Origin: Siphonodentalium dalli
Taxonomy: Eukaryota > Mollusca > Scaphopoda > Gadilida > Siphonodentaliidae
NCBI GenBank assembly: GCA_032622095.1
Contig: CP136068.1
Location: 49,098,443 to 49,162,442 of the forward strand
Reading direction: 5' to 3'
Length of the DNA: 64,000 bases
Each line of letters starts with the position of its first letter. Position 1 is the first letter of the stretch. Below are positions 11,657-24,719 of this stretch, in pieces. Position numbers and translations under genes: made by a program. Under the pieces are notes generated by a model. The model searched no databases. It was not told the origin of the DNA and saw only the letters and a program-made list of their open reading frames with translations.

Positions 11657-13023
11657 TAGTGATGTTCTGATAATGAAAAAGCCGATTTCCGATAACTGGA
11701 GACACAATCGGCCGATTTCCGATTCCGATGTTTATATATATTGTGCATTTGTTCCTATAATTGACCTATATATACATTGTATTCATTGCACTCCCTATCT
11801 CGGTATAGTTTCAAAGCCAAATACATCAAAGAAATATATACACACTGTCGCAAAGTTAATAAACACATCGATATGGGTTCGCAGCGCATCGTCGGTCATT
11901 GAGTTTCCACTTGGAAACTTGCGACGTGCAATTGTTGGATTGCTCGCTGTTTCAAAACCCGCGCAAAGTTGTGACCCTTGAGCAAGGTCGCTCATACTGT
12001 GTCGGCTTCGCATCACTCATGCGTTAAATGAGTACCAGTCAGCTTGTCATACTGATGAGTATCAGAGCATGTTCTGATCAAACTAGAGCAGTGCCTGCAA
12101 TGGCTGCAGCCAATTCATTGGTTGGCTAGTACAAATGACTGGGGTAATATTGTACCAAGCGTGTTAGAGCAAGAAACTGGTTATTATTATTATGATTATT
12201 ATTATTATAAAGTGTGGGGGAACACTTGAACGCGGTGTAAAAGTCTTGATTGAATATTTGTAAGTTGCCACAGTGTATGAAATGGTGATGATTATTAATT
12301 AAATTTAGATTGATGGATAATAATTGCTGTCATATTTGTCTGAGATCTCCCAAATTCCCATTGGTCACACCACTTGTCTTTTAACAACTGGGAAGCTTTA
12401 TAGTTCCACCTACTAAATTTTTGTTTTGCGAGAGCATCAATATAACAATGGCGATTCGTGGAGCGGAAAAAACAAGTGCAATTTTGAACTATACTTCACC
12501 ATATTGTCCCCTACAGACGAAAAGGCCAATTGGTCGTTATTGAAGACTGTTCGGATCGCGACTGTACTAATTCATTCAGTGTGTGCTTCAAGTTATTGAC
12601 ATACATTTGTAGCATGTGACTTCACAGCATGGCACATGCTCAACAGGAAACTATATTGTAATGAGGTCAGCTGTTTAAAGCTTTCTTAGAATCTATTTCG
12701 TGTCCACGCGATTGAACCAATAATTTCATATTACACAGGATGTGTCGGGCAGGTGTAGTGCCATGCTTTATATATAATCATATGAGACTGTTTAGACGAT
12801 GCCAATAGTTTTTTTTAGGCTGTTACAACTGTGTTTTACATTCAATACTTTGGTTGTATTGCGTACGTTTATTAAAGCTTGCATATTGAACTTACATACA
12901 TGTACTAGAACGTTTTTGTTTGTTTTGACAATCGGTAAAAGCTGATGTTCAACTGCCAGGTACGATTAATATTGATGGGCTATTATCGGCCGATGGCCGA
13001 TTCCGATTATCGGAACATCACTA
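11657..13023. mobile_element. hAT-type non-autonomous element, 1.37 kb
   Basis: The ends TAGTGATGTTCTGATAAT (left) and its near-perfect inverse (right) are flanked by the 8 bp direct repeat ATAATTTA at 11649-11656 and 13024-13031. An 8 bp TSD is the hAT hallmark. CCGATTTCCGATT-type repeats lie inside both ends, like hAT subterminal motifs. No transposase frame is present; open frames at 11673-12016 on both strands are mirror shadows. Confidence 0.8.
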
Positions 13024-14629
13024 ATAATTTAATATATTGTTTACATACATTTTATGATGGCATGACAAATCAAAAGTCTCTGAAAAATAAGGCTTTGTTT
13101 ACTTATAAATCTTGTTGCTTTGACATTTAATGGACCTCTGATATACACATGTTTGATATCATCATGCTTGGGAAAGGCTACCCTCTATGATCATATACAC
13201 AAAGTGTCCATTTAACCTAATCCGAAGACATACAAGAGTAACCAGATGGGACTCTGTCCAGAACATCATCAACACAACCGAATTAACAAGCTGTTGTGGA
13301 CCGAGAAGATTAGGTCTACTGAAAACAAACCCCTGGTGTGAGAACCAATTCTTCCAATTTTCCTTATTGTAGCTCTTTCCCATCTTGCAAATCTAAAAAT
13401 ATTGCCAAAGTGGTGTGGTGTGGTGGTGTGTTCATAGTTACACTTAATGGACTACAGCAACATACATGTATATTTTTAACTCCTTTTAAAGACATTTGTA
13501 TTAGTAGGCCCTTTCCCCTGGCCCAAAATTTTCATCACACTCCTAAGTGTACTATACCCAATGTCCCAAATCGCATATTAATAGCCACACCACCCATGTA
13601 CCACAGTATCTTCCACTGATTAAAACCAACACTACAACCAGTTCCAACAGTGAAAGACATTTTTATACACCAGATAATGCTAACCACTTGTGAACTATTT
13701 TGCAGAATTTTAATTAATTCTCTTCAAGGATAAACACATTGGCAATTATTGCCTTTTACTGTTTATTCTGAAATATATTGAAGTGGACATCACTAAAAGC
13801 CACATGATTGATTATGTCTGGTTATGTCACAATTATGTTGAGTTGTCAAATAGCATGTGTTCCTATTCAGATTAATACTACCAGTATTTAATATGTAGAC
13901 CTATGTTAGCCAGTGAAAGTTCATTAGGAATATCTCATGAATTTAGTGTTGTATAGAAGAACATTTAAATTTCCTTTGTTGTTGGTGGGGTATGAAAACT
14001 TCTCAATTGCTTATTTTACCTGCAGATTTAACATGACATTTTCATCGCAGAACTTCTGTATACGATATAAATTTTATGCAGTGTCAATAAAAATATTAAC
14101 TTAACCATTCAATTTTTTAAACATAAAAGCACAATTGCAATTCTTGACTTTAATAGTTTATATATTTCCTTTTTTTTTATTCTTTTTTTTTTTTATTAGA
14201 AAATAATTATAATCTGAACAATATAATAATCACAACGAACGTACCAGTTTGGCTTACACTCAAATTTTATATACTTACTAGCGGATGTACCCGGCGTCTA
14301 AAATTCTAAAAAATAATTTAAGAAATTCTGTGTATCGGGCAGATACATGTATATACCCTTGTCAGATGCCACTATTGGAGGATCCTGAAAAGCCATGTTC
14401 TACAGAGTGTGTTTTCTATTATCTCAGAAGAAACTATATTTGACTGCACACTGTGACTAGCTCACTATATGAATGCCCTCATTCCCGTTCCCATATAATT
14501 ATGACAGTTGAGAAGATATAATTGTTCAAGGGACTTAATTCGTCACCATTTGTCGAGGTTGTGAAATTCACAAACACCAAAAACTCCTTGTAACGAATTA
14601 TGGAGATGACTATATATAACTATAACTAT

Positions 14630-16520
14630 TGGCGACTAAATCCTGATCCAGATGACTCCAAATGTGGTGTCTTTAACCCACATGATTTGATTCCTCATAT
14701 CATTGGAGAGGAATGTGTATGAATTTGGGGAAATTAGTGACAACATATTGTATCCGCTTTTGTGCCCCTCCCCTCCCCATTCATGACTCTAAACTTTTAC
14801 CACTTTTGACACAGTTAAACCACATCCATTAGACTCCTGATATCATAGAGATGATCATATATAAGTTTGGTGGTAATTCTAATGTATCAAATTTAGTGCC
14901 CCCCCCCCATCTCTTACCCAAACGGCACCAATATGGCTTCTTTAAATCACACAATTAGATTCCTTCTGTCATGGAGAAGAATATATCAATTTGGTGGAAA
15001 TCATCACTACAAAAAGGTTGTTTTAATAAATTGTGGTGCCCCTCTGTGCACCCCTGACTCGAATGGTGGAGATGATTATGTTTATTAAAGTTCAGTGGAA
15101 ATCGGCGATAAAAATATATCATCATTTTTGCTCCCCATTTTTCTGCGCCTGACACCAACATTATTTTAGATAATATCAACCCACACCAGCTGCCCGCACC
15201 ATTATTTTCCTCCTAAAAATTTACCGTTGTTAGACCCATTTGGTTATATAAAACACAGACAAACATATGCAAATATTTGCCCTAAATGTGGCTTTTTTAA
15301 CCCCCACAATTTGATTCCTCATATCATTCGAGAAGAACTTGCATGAATTTGGTCGATATTGATGCTAAACATATTTTAATCGGTTTGGTGTTCCTCCTCC
15401 CCTCCTTACTCAAGTGGCAACAGTTTTGACATCTTTAAACCACAAAATTAGACTTATTATTAAGATGAATATATATAAAATTGGTGTAAATCAGCGTCTG
15501 AACAAATTTGTATCATCTCTCACCCAAACGTCACCAATTTGGCATCTTTATATCACACGATTAGATTCCTTGTAACAGGGAGATGAATGTGTATCAATTT
15601 GATGGAAATCGACACTAAAAATATTTTTTATCAATTTTGGTGTCCCTCTTCCCCTCCATGCACCCCTGACTCGAACAGCCCCACTTTTGACATCATTAAA
15701 CCACACAATTAGGCTCCTGATGTCATGGAGATGATTATGTATAAGTTTGTTAGTAATCAGCAACTAAACAAATTCTTATCAAATTTAGTGCCCCCTCATC
15801 TCTCACCCAAACGGCACCAATTTGGCATCCTTATATCACACGATTAGATTCCTTGTAACATGGAGATGAATGTGTATCAATTTGGTGGAAATCTGCACTA
15901 AAAATCATTTTATCAATTTTGATGTCCCTCTCCCCCCCCCTGACTCGGAACGGCGCGACTTTTTACATCTTTAAACCACATCATTGGATTCCTCATATCA
16001 TGGATATGATATTTATGTATAAGTCCCTCCCCCTTTTCTTGTGTGTCGAATGACACCACTTTTGACAGCTATTTGATGGTAATCGGCGACTAAACAAATT
16101 CTTATCAAATTTAGCCCCCACCCCATCGTTCATCCAAATGGCACCAATCACACAATTAGATTACTTGTAACATGGAGAAGAATGGGTATCAATTCAGATC
16201 AATTTGGTGGAAATCAGCGCTAAAGATATTTTTATCAATTTTGTTGCCTCTCTCCCCTTTTGTGCCCCCTGACTCGAACGGCGCCACTTTTAACATCTTT
16301 AAACCACATCGTTGGATTCCTCATATCATGGATATGAATATGTATAAGTTTGGTGGAAATTGGCGACAAAAACATTTACTGCCCCTCCCCCTTTTCTTTC
16401 CCTGACAACAACAGCTTCACTTTAGAAAATTCTAACCTGTACCTTTATTTTCCTCATAAAAGGTTACCCCTGTTAGACCCCTTTGGTGCCATCTGGATGG
16501 TCCCCTGTCACTTTCTATAG
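14630..16520 (+). repeat. Degenerate ~140 bp tandem array, segment 1 (plus polarity)
   Basis: Units contain GTGCCCCTCCCC, then TGACTCGAACGGC, ACCACTTTTGACATC, TTTAAACCACA, GATTCCTCATATCATGGA and TTTGGTGGAAATCGGCGAC, repeating roughly every 135-150 bp. Around a dozen decayed copies are visible. Open frames within it are short and not conserved. Confidence 0.7.
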
Positions 16521-16902
16521 AACACAGACAGACACTGAGCAAGACAAATATAGATATACTGTACTAGTAGATACATACCGGTATGTATAGTGGAACAGAC
16601 TACTTTCATGCTCATCATATTTATTTGAAACAAGTGAAATTTGACTTTTGGTTCTGATACATTGTTTTACAGATTACAACTGAAAGATAGAGATTCATAA
16701 TTATGTTAGACTGAGTTTAGCTATTATCATACCCATATTTAAGATGATAGAAGTATGAGTCAATGGGGAGCTTTAAAATCTTTGAGCATATATATTAAAG
16801 TGCGTCCAACATGGACAATGATATCTTTCAATGACTGTAATGTGAAATGCAGTATTATGACCAAGGACAATGTGTAAGCGTGTACTGTAGGTACAGCAGT
16901 TA

Positions 16903-17114
16903 CAGTAATGCCCTAAGTAATCACTCCTTAACTACAGCAGAATTATGGGTAGCTTTTCAGGATTTAGTCGGAAATATGGCTTGTTGCCATTCATTGGAAA
17001 TCTCGCCCTGAGAGCTTTCCGATGAATGGCAACAAGCCATATTTCCGACTAAATCCTGAAAAGTTACCCATAATTCTACTGTGGTTAAGGAGTCGATTAC
17101 TTAGGGCATTACTG
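16903..17114. mobile_element. TA-flanked long-hairpin MITE, copy 1
   Basis: Nearly the whole element is one palindrome. It runs CAGTAATGCCCTAAGTAATC, a CAGCAGAATTATGGGTA block, AGGATTTAGTCGGAAATATG and GGCTTGTTGCCATTC, then the mirror image, with arms of about 97 bp. TA precedes the left end; the right flank has lost it. Related copies start at 19705, 27363, 38719, 47304 and 52997. Confidence 0.8.
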
Positions 17115-17550
17115 CAGCTAGCCATCTTTTGCCTGACTGTTGGCTGCTGATACCACCTCTGGCGCATATTAGCATATTAAAGCTTGGACTGTGAAACTTA
17201 TTGACTGTAATGTGAAATGCAGTGTAACAATGTGCAGCATGTTAGGTATAAAGTAGAGTATAGCGATTGGCTGTTAATTGGCTGATCTGTCATTGGGTAG
17301 ATAGCTGCTGTGGGGTTCACTTATTCACATTGGTGTCAGAGGTAGCAGACTGAGCGGATATTTTACTGAATGCAGTTGTCAATTATCAGTATCACTTATG
17401 GAATTAAAGGCAGTGATGACTTTTATTTTCTTTCTGTTTTTTTATTTGGAATTTCTGCATCAGTAGGATTATAAACTGGGCACAAACTTGAATTTGTCTT
17501 GAAGACAGTGACTTTCTATGGAATTTATGTTGTGAGGATTGTTATTCCAA

Positions 17551-17732
17551 ATGTCTGATCAGCAGAATATTAACTTGGCACCAGCCACCGTGACCTACTC
17601 AGATGAGTTGATGGACATGCACGCGGATGATTTACAAAATTGTTTCTTTTCTGTGAATGGAAACATAGTTTGTTCCTCCACAGATGACAAGGATGATCAT
17701 CCACTCGTCTATAACTATTCAGATACATCTAG
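17551..17732 (+). CDS. Duplicated start-codon exon, copy 1
   Basis: This is a 60-codon open exon plus two bases, beginning MSDQQNINLAPATVTYSDEL and ending in NYSDTS. It is followed at 17733 by a consensus donor GTAAGT, leaving phase 2. The start is chosen because ATG with the same CCAAATGTCTG context opens all four copies. A pyrimidine tract ending in CAG at about 17463 could be an acceptor, so the full exon may include about 87 bases of leader. The peptide is acidic with interspersed hydrophobic residues (DELMDMHADDLQNCFF), without signal peptide or membrane segment. I do not recognise the family. An acidic activation-domain-like role is only a guess. No downstream partner exon is identifiable before segment 2 begins. 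Confidence 0.6.
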
Positions 17733-18017
17733 GTAAGTCAGGGATGGAAACGCATGCTTTTTGATCGGTGTGTTTTTTACCTTAAAAAATATTTGCGGGG
17801 GTCAGGGGGCTCTATTGAAATCACTTGTTCGTCCCTGATGATTCTGAATGAAATTTTCAGTGATAGTTAATGAAATAAAAATAATAATGGTTTGGGATGC
17901 CCGTCTGGTTTGAATATGGGTGTGGTCTAGACATTTTTTGTCGGATGAACTTTATGTACTTATAATTTGCTGATTATTTTGGTTTCCAGATTATAGATTG
18001 ATTTCTTGTGTGTCCAA

Positions 18018-19338
18018 CAGGGGGGAGTCTGGAAAAAAATTGCACATATAGGGCCCAAAAAGTTTTTTTCCGACCCCAAGGGACCCACCACCCCATTTGT
18101 GCAAAAAAAACCAAACAAATTTCCTCAAAAAATTTGGGGACCCAACCCCCCTTTCTCATGTTTTTATCAAAATTTCAGATTTTTTTTTTAGCCGTTCTTC
18201 AATAACTGTGTTAACTGCCTTTCAATCCCATTCCACTATAATTTTTTTGGTGCAAACTCTTGCTGTGTACCATTAAGACTCAAGCAATAACATGCTTAAT
18301 TGGTAAACACAGATCATAAAAACGAAAAATAAACTGTATTTCCAGGTATTTCCTGGTGTTTTCAGTATCTAACAACAATAATAAAGCATTGTGTAGGTAC
18401 ACTATATGTCACAAATCGCCCTAGACCCCATTATAGCCTTAATATATCGAGTGTGTTGTGTCTGACAGAGAACACTGGCCAGTGTAAATAGTGGTAAACG
18501 GGTCAGGGGTTCCACAATTATTTGTGCATGACCAAAGAACTCTTTAGTCTTATCCACCGGGGTGGGGTGGGGAGGGAATTGTTTTTGGTTAGGTATACAC
18601 CTAGATATATGGTTATTATATCCCCCCGATATTAGTCGGCGGGTATGTAGTTGACGTATCGAGCCGTCCGTGCGTCATTCCGTACAAACATTTTGCATTA
18701 TAACTCAAGAGTCGGTTGTCATATTTTGATGCCCTATGCCATGGTGACAGACCAGAAATGGGGAACGAATATGCATAATATCACGGGTTGTGACCATCAA
18801 TGCCTACCAGATTTATGGGCCCAGTTCGACTTTATGAAATTCAGTCCGTACAAAGTTTTTGCAATATAAGTTAAGTGTCAGTTGTCGAATTTTGATGTGG
18901 TTTGGTATGGTGATAGACCAGAATGATAGGAGAAGGATGTATGCACATATTACTTTATATCACAGGTTTCGCCTATCAATGCATACCAGAGTTACCGGCC
19001 TTGTTCCATCCGTAAACACGTTTTGCATTATTATAACTCAACCATGGGTTAAGTTTCCTGAACGCTATTACGGTGGTCCACTGTGAAGTGGGCCGGGATC
19101 CTGTGAAATCCAGAATGTTGCTAAATCTGAGGCTAAAGAGTCACTATAGCTGCATATATAGCCCTATACCAACAAGCATGGTACTAACATGCTTACAAAC
19201 AACATTACATGGTCAGTACTTGTAAATTGTTTGAAATAAAGCCATTTTGGAAAAAAATTACAAGCACGATTTTTTCGGCCTCTGGACCACCCACCCACCC
19301 CGGCCCTATATACGGAATTTTTTTGCAGATTCCCCCCT
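18018..19338. mobile_element. hAT-type element, 1.32 kb, in the intron of segment 1
   Basis: The ends AGGGGGGAGTCTGGAAAAAA and the inverse AGGGGGGAATCTGCAAAAAA are flanked by GTGTCCAA at 18010-18017 and 19339-19346. The paralogous intron of segment 3 has a single uninterrupted GTGTCCAA at 28739-28746, giving a clean empty site. Inside, from about 18600, sits a hairpin (CCCGATATTAGTCGGCGGG) followed by CCGTCCGTGCGTC and a tandem-like body, another repeat class. Open frames at 17974-18205 on both strands come from the TIR. Confidence 0.85.
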
Positions 19339-19704
19339 GTGTCCAAGCTAATATTTCAGCCATAGGTTATCAGATCTTGATGTAATTTGGTAAGGATGTT
19401 CAATACAATGACAGCTTTAATGTTTTGATGAAAACTTTTTGTCCATGATTTCCACCAAACTTTTGTGTAGGCTTCTCCATGATACGAGGACTCAGTGTTA
19501 AATGAAGTTACCAAAGTGACAGCTACCTCTATGATCATATACACAAAGTGTCCATTTAACCTAATCCGAATCCTTACAAGCAATATAACTTCCGCCCACG
19601 ATTCTGGGCATAAAGTCTGTTATAGAAGAGTAACTGGATGGGAATCGGTCCAGAACAGCATCAATCCCACTGAATTCACAAGCTGTTGTGAACCGAGAAG
19701 ACTA

Positions 19705-19917
19705 CAGTAATGCTCTAATTAATCGACCTCTTAACCAAAGCAGAATTATGGGTAACTTTTCAGGATTTAGTCGGAAATATGGCTTGTTGCCATTCATCGG
19801 AAAGCTCTCGGGGAGAGCTTTCCGATGAATGGCAACAAGCCATATTTCCGACTAAATCCTGAAAAGTTACCCATAATTCTGCTTTGGTTAAGAGGTCGAT
19901 TAATTAGAGCATTACTG
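19705..19917. mobile_element. TA-flanked long-hairpin MITE, copy 2
   Basis: Same family as 16903. TA lies at 19703-19704 and 19918-19919. The arms are almost identical (about 100 bp each), so it is a young or gene-converted hairpin. Segment 1 lacks it at the paralogous site near 13320-13335. Confidence 0.85.
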
Positions 19918-20597
19918 TATAACAAACCCCTGATATGAGAACCATTCGTTTAAATTTTCCTTATTGTTGCTCTTCCCCACCATGACTCTTGAAAATCTAA
20001 AGATATTGCCCAAGTGATATCGGTGTGTTCATACATGTAGTCTCACTTAATGGACAACAGCAACATATATTTTTGACTCCTCTTAAAGACGTGTTTGTAT
20101 TGGTAGGGTTTCCGCAAGAGGGACCCTTTCCACTGGCCCAAAATTTCATCCCACACATAAATGTACTATACCCAATGTCCCAAATGGCATATTAATAGCC
20201 ACACCACCCATGTACTGCAGTATCTCACTGATTAAAACCAATACTTTAACCAGCTCCTACAGTGAAAGATATTTTCTTGGCCTGCTAATGATAACCACTT
20301 GTGAACTATTTTGCAGAATTTTAAATAATTCTCTTCAAGGATAAACACATTGGCAATTATTGCCTTTTACTGTATAATCTGAAATATATCAAAGTTGACA
20401 TCACAAAATTTCTAAAAGCTACAAGATTGATTTATGTGTCTGGTTATGTTGCAATTTATGTTGTCAAATTATATGTGTTCCTATTCTGATTTATACTATT
20501 TAATATGTAGACCAGATGTTATAGCCAGTGAAAGTTCATTAGGAATATTTCAGAGTACATGTATAAACATGTTATCATGAATTTAGTGTTCTATAGC

Positions 20598-21284
20598 TAC
20601 AGGTCTCAGCTGCCCGGTGAGAACTGGTTCGCATTAGGTTTTGGACACAGTGCGCACTCGTCAATGTCACGGTTCATTTCAGATCGAGAAAATATGGCAT
20701 CACAGATATAAAGTGGCATTTTGCACAGACGAAAGTGAGATTAATCTATATTTGATGCTACGGTTATTTTTCAAATGACTCAATGCTATCGATTCAATAG
20801 TTTATTTGATGTTTTAGCTGAAAACTGTGCGCTTGTTGTCATATGTTAAAGACAGCGATCACTCAATGCATTTTCAATGGAAACTTGTCCGACTAATTAC
20901 ATTTAATACACACCAACCGCGTGTGTGTTTTTCGATTGTACGGCCAGTTTCCTATATCTCCTCACTCACAGACCACCGATCGTGGTTATATTTCACGTCT
21001 AAGTCACAAGAGAAGACTTTTGAAATGAGTCGAAAATGCTACGGTGCCCCTCTGATCTTATGTTATCATTTTTATTCGCATCCGATCAAATGCCCCAGTT
21101 CCGATCAAATGCCTTGCCATTTAACTGCAGATTTTGCAGCAGTAAACATATTCTTCGCAGGTATTTCTGCAATGTCCTGTCCATTTGTTGTGAAATTGCA
21201 AGCGTGCACCGTGACATTGACGAATGCGCACCGTGTCCAAAACTGAATGCGAACCAGTTCTCACGGGGCAGCTGAGACCCCGTG
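20598..21284. mobile_element. 687 bp TIR element with 5 bp TSD
   Basis: The inverted ends contain GGTCTCAGCTGCCC and GAGAACTGGTTCGCATT, then TTTTGGACAC and GTCAATGTCACGGT, about 75 bp in all. ATAGC is repeated at 20593-20597 and 21285-21289. Segment 1 has an uninterrupted ATAGA at 13954-13958. The 139-codon open frame 20827-21246 lies wholly inside and runs into the right TIR. It shows no transposase motif and I do not call it a gene. Confidence 0.8.
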
Positions 21285-22079
21285 ATAGCAGAACATTTAA
21301 ATTTCCTTTGTTGTTGGTGGCAGTATGAAAAATTCTCAATCGCTTATTTTACCTGCAGATTTAACTTGACATTTTTATCTTGTAATTTCTGTTTACATTA
21401 TCAATTTTATACACTGCCAATGAAAATAATAATGTAACCATTCAATTTGTTAAAAATAAACGCACAATTGCGATTCTTGAATCTTGACTTTAATAGTTTA
21501 TATACTAACCCGGCATCTGTTCTAAAATTCTAAAAAAAAATTAAAGAAATGCTATGTATCGGGCAGATATACCCTTCTCAGATGCCAGTATTGGAGGATC
21601 CTGAAAAGTCATGTGCTGCAGAGTGTGTTTTCTATTATCTCAGAAGATACTATATTTGACTGCACACTGTGACCACTATTTTTGAACAGGCTTTCTATAC
21701 ATTTCCATCTCTCTTGACATATTTTATCTTTTTTTTTGTGGAAAATATCTTGAATGGGACAGACTCACTTGTATTATAATACACAAGTCATTCTAACATG
21801 CCATCCTATGACGATTCAAGGTCCCTCATTCAAGAATATAATTATGTATCTCTTAAATAGAATGATAAATATACTTTTAATGCTTTCTTCTATGTATGTG
21901 TTTTTGCTAGCTCACTATATATCATTCCCGTTCCCATATAATTATGACAGTTGAGAAGATATAATTGTTTAAGGGACTTAATTTGGTCACCATTTGTCGA
22001 GGTTGTGAAATTCACGAACGCCAAAAACTCCTATAATGAATTATGGAGATGACTTATATATATATAAATAATATATAAC

Positions 22080-23740
22080 TATAACTATCGGCAACTAAAA
22101 TATTCTTATCAATGTTGGTGCCCCTCCTCTGTCCATCCCTGATCCAAACGGCACCAAATGTGGTGTCTTTAACGCACATGATTTGATTCCTCGTATCATT
22201 GGAGAAGAACGTGTATGAATTTGGTGGAAATTAGCGATAACATATTGTATTCACTTTTTTGCCCCTCCCCATTCATGACTCGAACGGCACCACTTTTGAC
22301 ATAGTTAAACCACGTCCATTAGACGTGATTATGTATGTTTGGTGGTAATCGGCAACTAAATTTGTATGAAATTTAGTGCCCCCCCCCCCCCATCTCTTAC
22401 CCAAACAGCACCAATATGGCTTCTTTAAATCACACAATTAGATTCCTTGTGTCATGGTGGAAATTGACAGTACAAAAACCAAAAAGATTGTTGGTGCCCC
22501 TCCATGCACCTCTGACTCGAACCGCGCCATATGATGGAGATGATTATGTTTATTAAAGTTTGGTGGAAATCGGCGAAAAACATATATCATTTTTGCTTCC
22601 CCACCCCATTTTTCTGCCGCTCACACCAACAGTGTTATTTTCGATAATATCAACCCACACCATTATTTTCCTCGTAAAAAAATTATCGCTGTTAGACCCA
22701 TATGGTGCCATCAAGATGGTCCTCGTGAAGTTATATAGAACACAGACATATGCAACCATAGGCACCATATGTGGCATTTTTAAGCCACACAATTTCATTC
22801 CTCGTATCATTCGAGAAGAATGTGTATGAATTTGGTCGAAATTGGCACTTAACTTATTTTAATCGGTTTTAGTGTTCCTCCTCCCCTTCCTGTCGCTTAC
22901 TCAAGTGGCGACAGATTTGACATCTTTAAACCACAAAATTGGACTCATTATGAAGATGAATATATATAAAATTGGTGGAAATCAGCGTCTGAAGAAATTT
23001 TGTATCAAATTTAGTGCCCCCCCCCCCATCTCTCACCCAAGTTGGCATATTTAAACCACATGATTAGATTTTTCATATCACAAAGAAGAATATGTATAAA
23101 TTGGGTTAAAATCAGCACTAAAAATATCTCTTATCAATTTTGGTGTCCCTCTCCCCCTCCTGCACCCCTTACTCTAACAGCCCCACTTTTGACATCATTT
23201 AACCACACAATTAGACTCCTGATATCATGGAGATGATTATGTATAAGTTTGTTGGTAATCATGCAGTGACTAAAAAATTCTTATCAAATTTAGTGCCCCC
23301 CCCCCCCTCATCTGTTACCCAAAAGGCACCAATTTGGCATCTTTATATCATACCTTTAGATTCCTTGTAACATGGAGAAGAAGGTATCAATTTGGTGGAA
23401 TTCTGTGCTAAAAATAGTTTTATCAATTTTGATGCCCCTCTCTCCTTCAGTACACCCCTGACTTGAATGATGCCACTTTTGGTGGTAATCGGTGGTAATC
23501 GGCAACGAAACAAATTCTTATCAAATCAATTTGGTGGAATTAAATCAGCGCTAAAAATATTTTTATAAATTATGGTGCCCCTCTCACCCATCGCACCACT
23601 GACTCGAATGGCGCCACTTTTGAAAGCTTTATACCACACCATTAGATTCCTCATATAATGGATATGATTATTTATAAGTTTGGTGGAAATTGGTGACCCC
23701 TTTGGTGCCATCTGGATGCCCTGTGAATTTCTATAGAACA
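22080..23740 (+). repeat. Degenerate ~140 bp tandem array, segment 2 (plus polarity)
   Basis: Same unit as 14630-16520 and same orientation. It includes several C-rich runs after GTGCC. A mirror pair of open frames at 22553-22829 is an artefact of the repeat. Confidence 0.7.
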
Positions 23741-23963
23741 CAGACAGACAGCAAGACAAATACAGATATAGATATAGTGGAACAGACTACTTTCATGCTC
23801 ATCATATTTATTTGAAACAAGTCATTAGACTTTTGGCTCGGATACATTGTTATGCAGATTACAACTAAAAGTGAGAGATTCATAATTATGTTAGACTGAG
23901 TTAGCTATAATCATCATGCTCATATTTAAGATGATAGAAGTATGAGTCAATGAGGTTGTTTAA

Positions 23964-24202
23964 CCCTTTGAGTGCCAGGGGCCGATCTCATCGGCCCTAA
24001 ACCTACAAAATAAGTCTGTTCAAGAATATAAGAATATATTAATAAAATTGTAAAAAAAAAAATTAAAAAAACATAAAAAATTGTTAAGCCAATGCATTCT
24101 CTTATATATGCGAGGCGACCTATGGTCGACTCGCATATATAAGAGAATGCATTGGCACAGGGTATATGGGTTGATACAAAAATCGACCTGGCACTCAAAG
24201 GG
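23964..24202. mobile_element. piggyBac-type TTAA MITE, copy 1
   Basis: TTAA flanks both sides (23960-23963, 24203-24206). The TIR is CCCTTTGAGTGCCAGG. The centre is a near-perfect hairpin of about 66 bp built on CCAATGCATTCTCTTATATA, ending in GCGAGGCGACC. Segment 1 has a single TTAA at 16773-16776 in the paralogous position, so this insertion followed the duplication. Confidence 0.85.
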
Positions 24203-24719
24203 TTAAAGTTTATAAGCATATTAAAGCACGGCCAACATGGACAATGAGATCTCTTAATGATTGTAATGTGAAATGCAGTATTTAATTATGACCGATGACA
24301 ATGTGTGGCATGTTAGGCAGTCTTTGTAAACATACACTTTGTAATCATACTCTTTGTGATCATATGAAGGTGGGAATAAAGTTTTAGGTACAGTTAAGTA
24401 TAGCTGTTAGGTATATCTGCCTGGGCACTTGCATCATCATTGTATGGGGAAGACGACTGCTGACAGTGGGTTGACTAAATCGATTAGTGGTGTCGAGGTA
24501 GCAGTCAGAGTGGATATTTCACTGAATGCAGTTGTTAATAGTATCACTTTATGTTGAGTTAAATGCAGTAATAACTTTTATTTTCTTTCTGTTTTTATAT
24601 TCGGATTTTCTACATCAGTAGGACTGTAGAATTATAAGCTGGGCACAGACTAAACTTAAATTTGTCATGAAGACAGTGACTTTCTAAGGAGTTTATGTTG
24701 TGAGAGATTTTAATTCCAA

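Larger units (their letters stand above)
13165..17550 (+). repeat. Tandem segment 1, upstream part
   Basis: From about 13177 this sequence is a diverged copy of 19525-24719 (shared start CTCTATGATCATATACACAA). Landmarks in order are the CCGAGAAGA block, GTACTATACCCAATGTCCCA, the AACATTTAAATTTCCTTTG block, a decayed ~140 bp tandem array, and a leader before the exon. Open frames at 13187-13619 are not conserved as frames in segment 2. The leader just before the ATG includes a strong pyrimidine tract and an AG at about 17463. Confidence 0.75.
19525..24719 (+). repeat. Tandem segment 2, upstream part
   Basis: This is a diverged copy of 13177-17550, joined at about 19523 directly to the tail of segment 1 (ends CAAAGTGACAGC). 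It carries three insertions missing from segment 1: the hairpin at 19705-19917, the TIR element at 20598-21284 and the TTAA element at 23964-24202. Without these and the hairpin of segment 1 the two segments are nearly collinear. Confidence 0.75.

Noticed and set aside
20827-21246. 139-codon open frame, the longest in the window
   Set aside because: It lies wholly within a TIR insertion, runs into the right TIR, has no transposase motif, and a second frame overlaps it.
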